From positions 1-44,201 of the forward strand of contig DXIS01000023.1 in the NCBI GenBank assembly GCA_019112735.1: a DNA stretch of 44,201 bases. The letters are read 5' to 3'. This document shows, piece after piece, positions 6,592 to 14,833 of the stretch. A program made the translations under genes and the position numbers. The notes beneath the pieces were generated by a model, which ran no database searches, had not been told where the DNA came from, and saw nothing but the letters and a program-made list of their open reading frames with translations. Every line of letters starts with the position of its first letter. Within the stretch, counting starts at the first letter, position 1. Origin of the DNA: Candidatus Mediterraneibacter guildfordensis. GTDB taxonomy: Bacteria; Bacillota; Clostridia; Lachnospirales; Lachnospiraceae.

Positions 6592-6912
6592 ATGAAGAAA
6601 GCAGTATATAATATACTTCCGGAAACGGAAAAAATATTAAAGACAATGGGTGAACAGATCAAACTTGCCAGGCTCAGACGGAGTCTGGCAGCCGGGTTGG
6701 TGGCAGAACGTGCAGGGATCAGCCGCGCTTCTTTGTGGAAAGTTGAAAAAGGGGATCCATCGGTAGCTATGGGCATCTATGCAGCTGTTTTACACGCTTT
6801 AAACAACCTCGACAAGGATCTTCTTCTTGTTGCAAAGGATGATGCACTGGGCAGACAACTTCAGGATTTGAATTTGATCACAAGAAAACGGCCACCGAGG
6901 AGGAACGATTAA
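6592..6912 (+). CDS. HipB-like XRE-family antitoxin
   Basis: The 106-residue protein has one Cro/C1 helix-turn-helix (about 20-75, with LVAERAGISRASLWKVEKG), preceded by a short lead and followed by a Pro/Arg-rich tail. The gene overlaps the next start by one base (TAATG), the usual layout of hipBA operons, and the next frame begins like HipA. HipB binds operator DNA as a dimer and neutralises HipA kinase. Here the toxin gene is cut short, so this antitoxin is an orphan that may still repress its own promoter. The start has TAAGGCGG upstream. Confidence 0.8.
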   Translation: MKKAVYNILPETEKILKTMGEQIKLARLRRSLAAGLVAERAGISRASLWKVEKGDPSVAMGIYAAVLHALNNLDKDLLLVAKDDALGRQLQDLNLITRKRPPRRND

Positions 6913-7103
6913 TGGCAGCTAAACAGAAAACCATTTTTGTCTATGACGATTTTAGCTCGGAACAACCGGTTCTTATGGGGATTCTTTATGTGAATGTTAT
7001 CAAAGGAGGAGAGTCTTATTCTTTTGAGTATGACAGGGAATGGTTGAAAAAAACAGGTCTTAGGATTACTCTGGATCCAGAGCTTATTCAGTGTATGTTA
7101 TGA
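6912..7103 (+). pseudogene. HipA-like kinase truncated to its N-terminal subdomain
   Basis: The 63 residues match only the amino end of HipA (the N-1/couple-HipA region), with VLMGILYVNVIKGGESYSFEYDREWL and then LDPEL. HipA kinases are normally about 300-430 residues with the catalytic Asp and activation loop far downstream, and none of that is present. The frame ends at TGA soon after LDPEL, and a terminator hairpin follows 30 bases later, so a deletion removed the kinase domain. The product cannot phosphorylate anything. Confidence 0.75.
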
Positions 7104-7133
7104 ATAAAATATCAGAGACATATACTATTCCGG

Positions 7134-7180
7134 GAGAGTACAATCACCAGCTCCGGTGACTGTACTCTCTTCGTTGTTTT
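7134..7180 (+). terminator. terminator between hipBA remnant and the sigma-locus remnant
   Basis: GAGAGTACA and TGTACTCTC (ending 7169) pair, with an inner TCACC/GGTGA extension and one mismatch, followed by TTCGTTGTTTT. It ends the hipB transcript. The leftward remnant at 7187 runs into its other side. Confidence 0.65.
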
Positions 7181-7186
7181 GAAAGA

Positions 7187-7561
7187 CTATTTAATAACGA
7201 TGCTGCCTTCCTTTAATGATATGGGATCTGAGCTTGTATTTAATAGACAAACGTAATATTCTCCTGCATTTTCAGCAGTTAATTCAAAAGTTTGATTTAG
7301 ACCAGTCAGTACATTCCCTTTTAATATCACACCGTCACGGATATAAAAATAGTAGATTGACTGCCCTTTTTCCCGATGAAGTTCTGATTTGTATTCATGT
7401 GCCTGAAAAACCAATGTTTCCCCTTTATCCAGTTTCCAGCCCGATCCGTCTTCCTTCTCAAAAATGACTAAATCATTGTTGCCGAATATGATCTCCGGAG
7501 TAGTATAGCGTCCGGAATCACCGGTTACAGCAAATTCTGTGATCGTGTTTGGAGTATCAAC
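7187..7561 (-). pseudogene. C-terminal fragment of a probable extracytoplasmic beta-domain protein
   Basis: This frame of about 124 residues has no start codon of its own and continues out of the end of the truncated sigma gene in another frame. It is rich in beta-type sequence (Gly, Asn, Tyr and Thr alternating) with a final LKEGSIVIK, like the last domain of a secreted or membrane-anchored protein such as a BlaR1/M56-type or anti-sigma-linked protein. The family is not certain. The downstream ATG at 7414 would give only 75 residues. A deletion has most likely fused it to the sigma gene. Confidence 0.4.
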
Positions 7562-7565
7562 ATTT

Positions 7566-7793
7566 TTATGTAATGCTTTTTGAAGGATCGAATTTGCGGG
7601 CCTTTTGCCACAGGGTGAAGAAAATCTGATTTACAACACCCTGAAGATCCACTTTATGAGCGCAACTGCCCAGGATGCTGTAAACAATTTTTACAACATA
7701 GGGATGATATTCCGAAATTATTATTGTCAGGGCGGATTCATCACCTTTTTGGATCCGTCTGATCAATTCAATCTCATCATACTGATCGCTCAA
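7566..7793 (-). pseudogene. ECF-type sigma factor truncated after region 2
   Basis: It starts at TTG 7793 behind AGGAGGTGAG. The 75 residues match sigma-70 region 2 of ECF/SigK-like factors: IRRIQKGDESAL, then the HPYVVKIVYSIL core, and VNQIFFTLWQKARKFDPSK. Region 4, needed for -35 recognition, is absent. The frame ends shortly after SKS, where intact members continue with about 100 more residues. Together with the fragment at 7187 it records an internal deletion of a sigma and regulator operon. Confidence 0.7.
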
Positions 7794-7877
7794 TCCGTCT
7801 CACCTCCTGCTTTGATTTTACCTCTTTACTTTATATACAAGAATTATATGTAAAAGGTTGCATCCATGGGAAATAAT

Positions 7878-7906
7878 TTGAAAAGGGGAGTGGATTCGCA
7901 TATAAT
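7878..7906 (+). promoter_or_regulatory. promoter for the Fic gene
   Basis: TTGAAA, 17 bases, TATAAT, with the start codon 31 bases further on. The spacing and boxes are close to the sigma-A consensus. Confidence 0.65.
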
Positions 7907-7937
7907 AATTATAAAATTATGAAGCGAGGTAGTTGAT

Positions 7938-9056
7938 ATGGAAAAAGATCCGTTCAGGGAATATCTGAGGGAGTCTGAACCAGATAAAGCTTATAAGGGC
8001 TATGCATGGAGTACTGCGATCGGCCTTCAGGCAGTGGACGGACTCAAGCCATCTGAATATTTGATTGATACTGCCATTCAGAATATTGAAGGCAGAATTA
8101 CGATGAAAGAGGCGCAGGATCTTATTGACAGCTACTATGAAGAAAGGCCCGTGCATTTGCCGGATGATGAGCGGACCGAAGAAGCGGATAAGGTTTCATC
8201 CCGTATTGCAGAAATACTCTCTGAGACAGCGTTCTCATTTTCTCCGAATGAGTATATTTCTATCCACCGCAAACTTTTTCAGGGGATTTATAGTCATGCC
8301 GGAAAGATCAGAGATTATAACATTACAAAGAAAGAATGGGTGCTTGACGGGGCAACGGTTGTGTACGGCAGTGCTTCAAACCTCCGGGAAACACTTGACT
8401 ACGATTTCTCTCAGGAAAAAGATTTCAGTTATAAGGGCCTTTCAATGGGGGAGATTATTCATCATCTTGCGGTATTCATTTCAAGGCTATGGCAGATCCA
8501 TATCTTTGGGGAGGGCAATACTCGAACAACGGCAGTGTTTTTCATTAAATATCTGAGGACGCTTGGCTTTTCAGCAACCAATGATATTTTTGCAGAAAAT
8601 GCGTGGTATTTCAGAAACGCACTTGTTCGTGCAAATTACACGAACCTGCAGAAAGGGATCCATGAAACAACAGAATATCTTGAAATATTTCTGAGAAATC
8701 TGCTTTTGAACGAAAAAAATGAGCTTCATAATCGAAATCTTCATATAAGCGGACTTTTGAAAGAAGAAAAAGTGTACATTGGAGATCCAAAAGTGGACAT
8801 TCGGGACAAGAAAGTGGACATTGAAAGTGTACTTTCCGAAAAGAGCAGCGATTTTTCAGTAAAAACGACAGTTCATATCCACAGACTCTTTGAGAAGTAT
8901 GGCTTTAATGAAGTGTTTGGAAGAAGTGCAGTTATGGAACTTCTTGGGCTGAAAGAATCAGGTGCTTCCAAGCTTCTTTCAAAACTGGTTCGGACAGATA
9001 TTATTGAACCGGTATCCGGTCACGGAAAAGGAAAATATAAATTTAAAAATAACTAA
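7938..9056 (+). CDS. Fic-domain protein (AMPylase-type) with C-terminal winged helix
   Basis: At 372 residues, it contains the Fic core with HIFGEGNTRT (about 188-197). The His, Phe, Gly, Asn and Arg needed for catalysis are there, although the usual HPFxxGNGR Pro and second Gly are replaced. An upstream QNIEGRI segment (about 48-54) resembles the inhibitory helix with its Glu. Fic proteins transfer AMP or other nucleotides from NTP to protein hydroxyls. After the Fic domain a stretch with three KVxI/KVDI repeats (about 280-295) links to a C-terminal helix-turn-helix-like domain (about 315-370). The gene has its own promoter and stands alone, so the target is unknown. AGCGAGGT precedes the start. 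Confidence 0.82.
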   Translation: MEKDPFREYLRESEPDKAYKGYAWSTAIGLQAVDGLKPSEYLIDTAIQNIEGRITMKEAQDLIDSYYEERPVHLPDDERTEEADKVSSRIAEILSETAFSFSPNEYISIHRKLFQGIYSHAGKIRDYNITKKEWVLDGATVVYGSASNLRETLDYDFSQEKDFSYKGLSMGEIIHHLAVFISRLWQIHIFGEGNTRTTAVFFIKYLRTLGFSATNDIFAENAWYFRNALVRANYTNLQKGIHETTEYLEIFLRNLLLNEKNELHNRNLHISGLLKEEKVYIGDPKVDIRDKKVDIESVLSEKSSDFSVKTTVHIHRLFEKYGFNEVFGRSAVMELLGLKESGASKLLSKLVRTDIIEPVSGHGKGKYKFKNN

Positions 9057-9088
9057 AAAACTTTTATTAGCAGGAAAGGAGTCAAACT

Positions 9089-9541
9089 ATGTTAGAAACT
9101 GGAACGAAAGCCCCGGCATTTTCTCTGCCGGACCAGAACGGAGATATGCACACACTGGAGGAGTACAGGGGGAAGAAGGTCATCCTGTATTTCTATCCGA
9201 AAGACAGCACCCCCGGATGCACGAAGCAGGCGTGCGGTTTTGCGGAGCTGTACCCGCAGTTTATGGAGAAAGGCGCTGTGGTCCTGGGCGTCAGCAAGGA
9301 TTCTGTGAAGTCTCACAAGAATTTTGAGACGAAGTACGGACTGCCGTTTACCCTGCTCTCCGATCCGGAGAAGGAAGTGATCCAGGCATACGACGTCTGG
9401 AAGGAGAAGAAAAATTATGGCAAAGTATCCATGGGCGTAGTCCGCACAACGTATCTGATCGATGAGGACGGCGTGATCGTTAAGGCCATGGATAAGGTAA
9501 AAGCCGCAGAGAATCCGAAGCAGATGCTGGAGTCACTGTAA
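9089..9541 (+). CDS. bcp: thioredoxin-dependent thiol peroxidase (BCP/PrxQ)
   Basis: The 150-residue peroxiredoxin has the peroxidatic Cys44 in DSTPGCT and a resolving Cys49 five residues later, the atypical 2-Cys arrangement of BCP/PrxQ. The conserved Arg is in GVVRTTYLID. It reduces peroxides in the cytoplasm with electrons from thioredoxin. The start has AGGAAAGGAG upstream. Its TAA overlaps the ATG of yaaA by one base, so both peroxide-defence proteins should be made in step. Confidence 0.93.
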   Translation: MLETGTKAPAFSLPDQNGDMHTLEEYRGKKVILYFYPKDSTPGCTKQACGFAELYPQFMEKGAVVLGVSKDSVKSHKNFETKYGLPFTLLSDPEKEVIQAYDVWKEKKNYGKVSMGVVRTTYLIDEDGVIVKAMDKVKAAENPKQMLESL

Positions 9542-10284
9542 TGAGGATCATATTATCACCGGCAAAGAAGATGAATGTAAATACCGATGACCTGGCGCCC
9601 TGCGGATTACCGGCTTTTATGGAGCAGACAGAAGAGATTGTCCGTTTCCTGCAGAGCCTCACTTACGGGGAAGCAAAGAAGCTGTGGGCATGCAATGACC
9701 GGATCGCAGAACAGAATTACGACAGGGTGCAGCAAATGGATCTGTACCATCAGTTGACGCCGGCCATCCTGTCTTATGAGGGCATTGCCTATCAGTATAT
9801 GGCGCCGTCGGTATTCGAGAACGGCCAGTTTGCTTATGTGCAGGAGCATCTGCGCATCCTGTCTGCGTTCTACGGCGTGGTGAGGCCGATGGACGGCGTA
9901 ACGCCGTACCGTCTGGAGATGCAGGCAAAGGCAAAGATCGCCGGGGCAAAGGATCTGTATGATTACTGGGGGGACAGGCTGTACCGGGAAGTCCTTGATG
10001 ACAGCAGGGTCATTATCAACCTCGCGTCAAAAGAATATTCCAGGTGTATCGAGAAGTATCTGCAGCTGGAGGATGTTTATATCACCTGCATCTTTGGCGA
10101 ATTCAGCGGTGAGAAGATCGTCCAGAAAGGCGTGTACGCGAAGATGGCCAGAGGCGAGATGGTGCGGTTAATGGCGGAGAACCGGATCGGTTCTCCGGAG
10201 AAAATGAAAGGGTTCGACCGGTTGGGATATGGGTTCCGGGCGGATCTGTCCGATGAGAAAACCTACATATTTATCAGAAAATGA
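9541..10284 (+). CDS. yaaA: peroxide stress protein YaaA (DUF328)
   Basis: The 247 residues carry the YaaA signature start MRIILSPAKKM and the conserved blocks LYHQLTPAILSYEGIAYQY, ILSAFYGVVRPMDGV, VIINLASKEYS and the C-terminal GFDRLGYGF. YaaA binds DNA and limits free iron and Fenton damage under peroxide in E. coli, where it belongs to the OxyR regulon. It is coupled to bcp by start-stop overlap and is followed by a strong terminator. In this anaerobe the pair probably serves oxygen tolerance. Confidence 0.93.
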   Translation: MRIILSPAKKMNVNTDDLAPCGLPAFMEQTEEIVRFLQSLTYGEAKKLWACNDRIAEQNYDRVQQMDLYHQLTPAILSYEGIAYQYMAPSVFENGQFAYVQEHLRILSAFYGVVRPMDGVTPYRLEMQAKAKIAGAKDLYDYWGDRLYREVLDDSRVIINLASKEYSRCIEKYLQLEDVYITCIFGEFSGEKIVQKGVYAKMARGEMVRLMAENRIGSPEKMKGFDRLGYGFRADLSDEKTYIFIRK

Positions 10285-10292
10285 AATCTGCA

Positions 10293-10340
10293 AAGCGGGT
10301 AACCGCCAGAAGACAATGTCTGGTAATTACCCGCTTTTTT
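10293..10340 (+). terminator. terminator between yaaA and cstA (convergent)
   Basis: AAGCGGGTAA pairs with TTACCCGCTT around an inner smaller hairpin (CCAGA/TCTGG), followed by TTTTTT on the plus strand. On the minus strand the mirror gives an A-rich lead and no strong T-run, so it mainly ends bcp-yaaA. Confidence 0.8.
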
Positions 10341-10369
10341 CATGTTCTTTATGATCGTCTCTTTCCGGT

Positions 10370-11814
10370 TTATTTCCCGTTCTGAGCCGCTTTTGCCGCT
10401 TTGGCTGCGGTCCGTTTCTTTCCGTACCATACAAGGATGATCAGGTATGCGGCAGCTGCCACGATTCCGATGATGTAAGCGCCCATCCACGGAACGTTGA
10501 ATCCGATCTTGGCGTTTACGATATAGGTGACGGTGACAAATGCGTACCAGCATCCCGGGATGAGCGGCATCCATGCATATTTGCCTCTGCCGGTCTCAAA
10601 CATCCATACCGTGATCGCAAGGAATGCGAACAGGGACAGGCTCTGGTTGGACCATGCGAAGTATCTCCACAGGATATTGAATCCGTCCGCGTTGCTCTTT
10701 GCGAATACGAGGATCACGGCAACGAGTACGAAGATGACAGCGGCAAGCCCCAGTCTCTTCTTCGTGGACTTCTGATCCAGGTGGAATCCGTCAGCTACTG
10801 CCAGGCGGAGCGCACGAAGCGCCGTATCGCCGGATGTGATCGGAAGTACGATAACGCCGAGAAGCGCGATAACACCGCCGACCGGTCCGAGGATGTGCTT
10901 GCACACGACGCCGATGGTTGCTGTCGCAAGGGAAGCGTCAGCCGCCTGAAGGCCCAGGTTGTAAACGCCCATGGCGCCGGCTGCCCATACCATCGCGATG
11001 AAGCCTTCCAGGATCATCATATTGTAGAATGTCATGCGGCCCTGTTTCTCGCTCTTCATCGTACGGGAGATGATCGCCGTCTGGGTGGAGTGGAATCCGG
11101 AGAGGATGCCGCAGGCCACGGTGATGAAGAAGATCGGGATAAAGTGGTTCTCACTGAAATATGTACCGTACAGGACGCTGCCTGCATTCCAGTCTTCCCA
11201 GATCTCTGTGAGCGGGAAGCCCAGGGCGAAGACGCCGATAAAGACGCCGATCGCGGAGAACAGCAGGATCGCTCCGAATACCGGATAGATGCGGCCGATG
11301 ATCTTGTCGATCGGGAATACGGTCGCGATCAGATAATATACGAAGATCACGCCGTAGATCACCCATGTGGAAACCGAGTCCACGGCCCCGTCAAACCCGA
11401 ATACCTGGGTCGCGGCGATATCGCCGGGGGTGTAGATGAATACCGCGCCTACCAGAAGAAGCAGCAGGCTGCAGAAGATCTGGTATACGGTGTAGACACC
11501 TTTGTTGCTGTACTTGCGGATCATGTCCGGCATCTGTGTCCCGCCGTCGCGCAGGCAGATCATGCCGGAGAAGTAGTCGTGCATCGCACCGCCGATGATA
11601 TTGCCGATCGGGATGGTGATGAATGCGATGGGTCCGAAGAGGATGCCCTGGATCGGTCCGAGGATCGGGCCGGCGTCTTCCTGTCATCAGGTCCGAAGAC
11701 GTGCTCGCAGAACTTTCCGTAAAGGGCGGCGCCGACGAAAAGGATCACGAGACCAATGATGAATGTAATTATGTTGTTAAACCTCCTTGTCTCTTTTGTT
11801 GAGTTCTTTAACAC
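10370..11814 (-). pseudogene. cstA: CstA-family peptide/pyruvate carrier, broken by an internal deletion
   Basis: The first 49 or so residues (from ATG 11814, with AGGAGGTT upstream) are a typical CstA start with one membrane helix, ending KFCEHVFGPDDRKTPA. The frame then shifts and soon becomes meaningless. The family sequence resumes in another frame as GPILGPIQG and continues for more than 400 residues with GGAMHDYFSG, about ten helices, and a basic Ala/Lys tail. Roughly 28-30 residues normally found between the two parts (ending in the IAGTG segment) are missing. The joint lies in a CCGGCCC run near 11,667, consistent with a microhomology deletion of a length not divisible by three. Unless this is a sequencing error, the carrier is inactive. 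CstA proteins import peptides or pyruvate during carbon limitation. Confidence 0.82.
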
Positions 11815-11822
11815 ACTACTAT

Positions 11823-11851
11823 AGTATAGTAAAAAAGCGGCTGCGTGTAAA
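11823..11851 (-). promoter_or_regulatory. promoter of cstA
   Basis: On the minus strand TTTACA (complement of 11846-11851), 17 bases, TATACT (complement of 11823-11828). The -10 lies inside a short palindrome TACTATAGTA, which could be a regulator site. Confidence 0.55.
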
Positions 11852-12089
11852 CAATAAATTTATAAAAATTTTATTTTTTATATTTCCAATCCGTGCAGGT
11901 GTTGTGCAAAAATAACAAAAAAGCGAAGGAAAAATATACAAATATAACGAAATATACAATAAAAAGTCAAAAAAATAAAACACCAGGTAGGAAAAGTAAA
12001 TTTATTTTATTTTAATAATTTGATACCCTTTTTTTAACAGCTCAGGCAGGTTAAGTGTCTGAGAAGAAAACACAAAAGGAGGATACAAA
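11852..12089. other. AT-rich intergenic region before the sulfate-ester operon
   Basis: About 240 bases of very A-rich sequence with no open frame. The ribosome binding site AAGGAGG for the next gene is at its end. I see no unambiguous -35/-10 pair for the rightward operon, which may need activation by the AraC-type regulator encoded at 19,762. That is inference. Confidence 0.4.
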
Positions 12090-13160
12090 ATGAAAAAGAA
12101 ACTGCTTGCGGTTTTACTGGCCGCATCCATGGTAGTCGGGCTGGCTGCCTGCGGAGGAAAGTCACAGGATGGCGGTTCTGCATCCGGCGGAGACGCTGAC
12201 GCATCCGGCGGAGACCTTCCGGTCCTGAAAGTGGCAGTAATGCCTTTCCTGAACTGTCTGCCGGTAGAGTACATGATCGAGAACGGTCTGGATGAGGAGA
12301 ACGGTTTTAAGATCGAGACTGTCTACTTTGCAAACGGTACAGCTATGAATGAGGCGCTCGCCGCAGATCAGTGGGAAGTCGGAACACTGAGTGCTGCCGC
12401 TGTAAACTCTCTGGCAATTTACGGCGCATACTGTATCGCGGACATCGGTCATTCTGAGGGCGGACTGTACACGCTGGCAAAAGCAGATTCCCCGATCGCA
12501 GAGATAAAGGGTGCGAATCCGTCTTATCCGGAGGTATACGGAGATGCGGACAGTGTAAAGGGAACAACAATTGCGACGCAGACCGGAACGATTTCTCACC
12601 TGAATGTAAACAAGTGGCTTGAAGTTCTGGGACTGACGCCGGATGATGTAGAGATTGTCAGCATGGATTTCCCGTCTGCTTATCAGGCGCTGAAGACAGG
12701 CAACTGTGATATCGCAGCTCTGAACCCGCCGACATCCTATACGGCAGAGAGCGAAGGATATGTTGTGACATCAAGTCTTTCTACGCTGGACGTACCGCAG
12801 TTTGATTCTATCATCGTATCAAACAAGACGTTTACAGAACGTAAGGATGTGCTTGTAAATTACGTTAAAGCATTCTTCCAGGCTACTGATGCTCTGCAGG
12901 CTGATCCGGAAATGGCAACCCAGATGCTGTATGACTGGTACACAGACAATGGAAGTGAAACGACCATGGAAGCATGTGCTTCTGAGATCGAGACAAGACC
13001 GTTCGTTACATCAGAGGAAGCTCCGAGCATTACGATCGGTGAGTCTGTTGAGATTACCGGCGAGTTCTGGGTAGAGCAGGAACTTCTTGAGGAGAGCCGC
13101 TTCCCGGAGATCGCAGCCCATGTAGATGATTCGGTCATCAAAGAGGCATTAGGCTTTTAA
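12090..13160 (+). CDS. ABC transporter substrate-binding lipoprotein, NMT1/TauT type
   Basis: At 356 residues, it has a signal peptide with lipobox LAAC (Cys about 21), a Gly/Ser/Asp-rich linker, then a periplasmic-binding-protein type 2 fold with VLKVAVMPFLNC at the first strand and the SVKGTTIATQTGTISHL motif of the NitT/TauT/SsuA family. Members bind nitrate, taurine, sulfonates, sulfate esters or pyrimidines. It sits at the head of an operon with two permeases, two ATPases and a sulfatase, which favours a sulfate ester as ligand (inference). An attenuator-like hairpin after it should give more lipoprotein than membrane parts, as is common. Confidence 0.88.
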   Translation: MKKKLLAVLLAASMVVGLAACGGKSQDGGSASGGDADASGGDLPVLKVAVMPFLNCLPVEYMIENGLDEENGFKIETVYFANGTAMNEALAADQWEVGTLSAAAVNSLAIYGAYCIADIGHSEGGLYTLAKADSPIAEIKGANPSYPEVYGDADSVKGTTIATQTGTISHLNVNKWLEVLGLTPDDVEIVSMDFPSAYQALKTGNCDIAALNPPTSYTAESEGYVVTSSLSTLDVPQFDSIIVSNKTFTERKDVLVNYVKAFFQATDALQADPEMATQMLYDWYTDNGSETTMEACASEIETRPFVTSEEAPSITIGESVEITGEFWVEQELLEESRFPEIAAHVDDSVIKEALGF

Positions 13161-13179
13161 ATTTAAGTGATATCCGAGA

Positions 13180-13228
13180 GGGAGATGCCGGAAACTGAGA
13201 TGATTAGTATTTGTGCATCTCCCTTTTT
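13180..13228 (+). terminator. intra-operon partial terminator after the binding protein
   Basis: GGGAGATGC (13180-13188) pairs with GCATCTCCC (13215-13223), loop 26 bases, followed by TTTTT. It lies between the binding-protein gene and the first permease, with no new promoter visible, so it is likely an attenuator setting gene dosage in the transcript. Confidence 0.65.
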
Positions 13229-13250
13229 ATTATGAAAGGAGTGGATCTTT

Positions 13251-14054
13251 TTGAACGAGTACGCAAGACAGAGACGCAAACAGAAGATTAAATTCACCAT
13301 CGTTTCGATCATCTCGCTGTGCGTCTTCTTTACAGTCTGGTATATCTGTACGGCAATCCTGCACCTGAAGCCGGATTACATCCTTCCAAGCCCGGTCCAG
13401 GTTGTACAGGCCTTTATTGAGAAGCTTACGCAGACAGCTCCTGATGGGGCCACGATCTTCGGACATATCCTGGCCAGCCTTCAGGTAGCGCTTTCAGGTT
13501 ATCTGCTCGGTGCAATTGTCGGGATCCCGCTTGGGATCGCCATGGCATGGTTCCGCCGCGTGGATATGTTTGTAACCCCGCTGTTTGACCTGATCCGTCC
13601 GGTTCCGACGATCGCGTGGATCCCGCTGATGATACTCTGGTTCGGAATCGGTCTTGGCGCGAAAGCAGCGATCATCTTCGTTTCTGCATTTGTTCCCTGT
13701 GTAATCAATGCCTATGCGGGAATTAAGCAGACGAAACCGGTACATCTGTGGGTGGCGCAGACTTTCGGTGCTTCCCGCAGGGAAATGCTGTTTACTGTAG
13801 CGATCCCTACCGCACTTCCGCTGATCTTCACCGGACTGAGGATTTCTCTCGGAACTGCATGGATGACGCTTTGTGCGGCAGAGATGCTGGCATCCAACAA
13901 AGGTCTTGGATACATGATCCAGGTAAACCGTTCTCTCGCAAGAGCTGACCTTATTGTGGTTGCCATGCTTACGGTAGGACTGATCGGAACGATCTTCACA
14001 GTCGGGCTTAATGCTCTGGAACACAGATTTGTGAAGGGAGGACGCCAGGGATGA
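13251..14054 (+). CDS. ABC transporter permease, SsuC/TauC type (first)
   Basis: The 267 residues begin at TTG 13251, behind AAAGGAG with good spacing; no better ATG exists. There are about six transmembrane helices, and the coupling-helix EAA-type segment is around AQTFGASRREMLFTVAIPTALP. The region RPVPTIAWIPLMILWFGIG is characteristic of the NitT/TauT permease family. It overlaps the next permease by four bases (ATGA). Two different permeases in one operon point to a heterodimeric channel. Confidence 0.88.
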   Translation: MNEYARQRRKQKIKFTIVSIISLCVFFTVWYICTAILHLKPDYILPSPVQVVQAFIEKLTQTAPDGATIFGHILASLQVALSGYLLGAIVGIPLGIAMAWFRRVDMFVTPLFDLIRPVPTIAWIPLMILWFGIGLGAKAAIIFVSAFVPCVINAYAGIKQTKPVHLWVAQTFGASRREMLFTVAIPTALPLIFTGLRISLGTAWMTLCAAEMLASNKGLGYMIQVNRSLARADLIVVAMLTVGLIGTIFTVGLNALEHRFVKGGRQG

Positions 14055-14833
14055 GAAAAAAGAAGTTTGATGCAGAAAAAGTGACATATGCTGTGCTGGC
14101 GATTGCCTTCTTCTTCATATTCTGGTGGGCGATCACTACATTTACTCCGGCAAAAGAAACGACGCCGGGCCCGATCGAAGTGATCAAGCTTCTGTTTGAA
14201 TCCTTCGTTAATCCAATTGGAAACTATGTGATCACAGGACATCTTCTTGTGAGTCTCCGCCGGGTGCTGGTCGGATTTTTCGTGGCAACGCTTCTTGGTA
14301 TTATCCTTGGTATTGCCATGGGAACTTCCCGCTGGGCGGAAGCGATATTTAAACCGATTTTCGAGCTTCTCCGTCCGATCCCGCCGATCGCCTGGATCTC
14401 TCTGGTTATCCTGTTCTTCGGCATCGGGGAGAGTTCAAAATATATTCTCTGTGGAATCGGTGCATTTACGAACGTTACTCTGAATGCATATACCGGAGCA
14501 AAGAACGTGGATCCGGAACTGATCGGATGTGCAAGGATGCTCGGAACCAGCGAGAGAGACATTTTCTTCCGTGTCATTCTTCCTTCATGTACACCGCAGA
14601 TTTTCGCGGGCATGCAGGTGGCGCTCTCCACCAGCTGGATGGCAGTGCTTGCCGCGGAAATGGTAGGAGCCCAGGAAGGATGCGGCTGGATGATCCAGCG
14701 AGGCAGTGATACCCTGAATATTACGCTGGTTATGGTCGGCATGATCGTGATCGGATGTGTGGGTATGGTACTTGCAACAATTATGCGTGTGATTGAGAGG
14801 AGGCTTTGCTCATGGAACATCATGGACAATTAA
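14051..14833 (+). CDS. ABC transporter permease, SsuC/TauC type (second)
   Basis: At 260 residues, it is a paralogue of the preceding permease with the same landmarks: RPIPPIAWISLVILFFGIG, and the coupling segment ARMLGTSERDIFFRVILPSC. Its ATG overlaps the previous stop, and its own 3' end overlaps the start of the first ATPase by 22 bases, so the operon is tightly coupled. In Pseudomonas AtsB, a sulfate-ester permease, two such domains are fused; here they are separate genes. Confidence 0.88.
   Translation: MRKKKFDAEKVTYAVLAIAFFFIFWWAITTFTPAKETTPGPIEVIKLLFESFVNPIGNYVITGHLLVSLRRVLVGFFVATLLGIILGIAMGTSRWAEAIFKPIFELLRPIPPIAWISLVILFFGIGESSKYILCGIGAFTNVTLNAYTGAKNVDPELIGCARMLGTSERDIFFRVILPSCTPQIFAGMQVALSTSWMAVLAAEMVGAQEGCGWMIQRGSDTLNITLVMVGMIVIGCVGMVLATIMRVIERRLCSWNIMDN

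Noticed and set aside
11640-11700. Programmed frameshift in cstA
   Set aside because: About 30 conserved residues are missing at the joint, which a frameshift alone would not explain.
10781-11722. 313-codon open frame opposite cstA
   Set aside because: It is a shadow of the CstA coding strand, rich in Asp, Arg and His, with no ribosome binding site; the CstA frame has clear family motifs.
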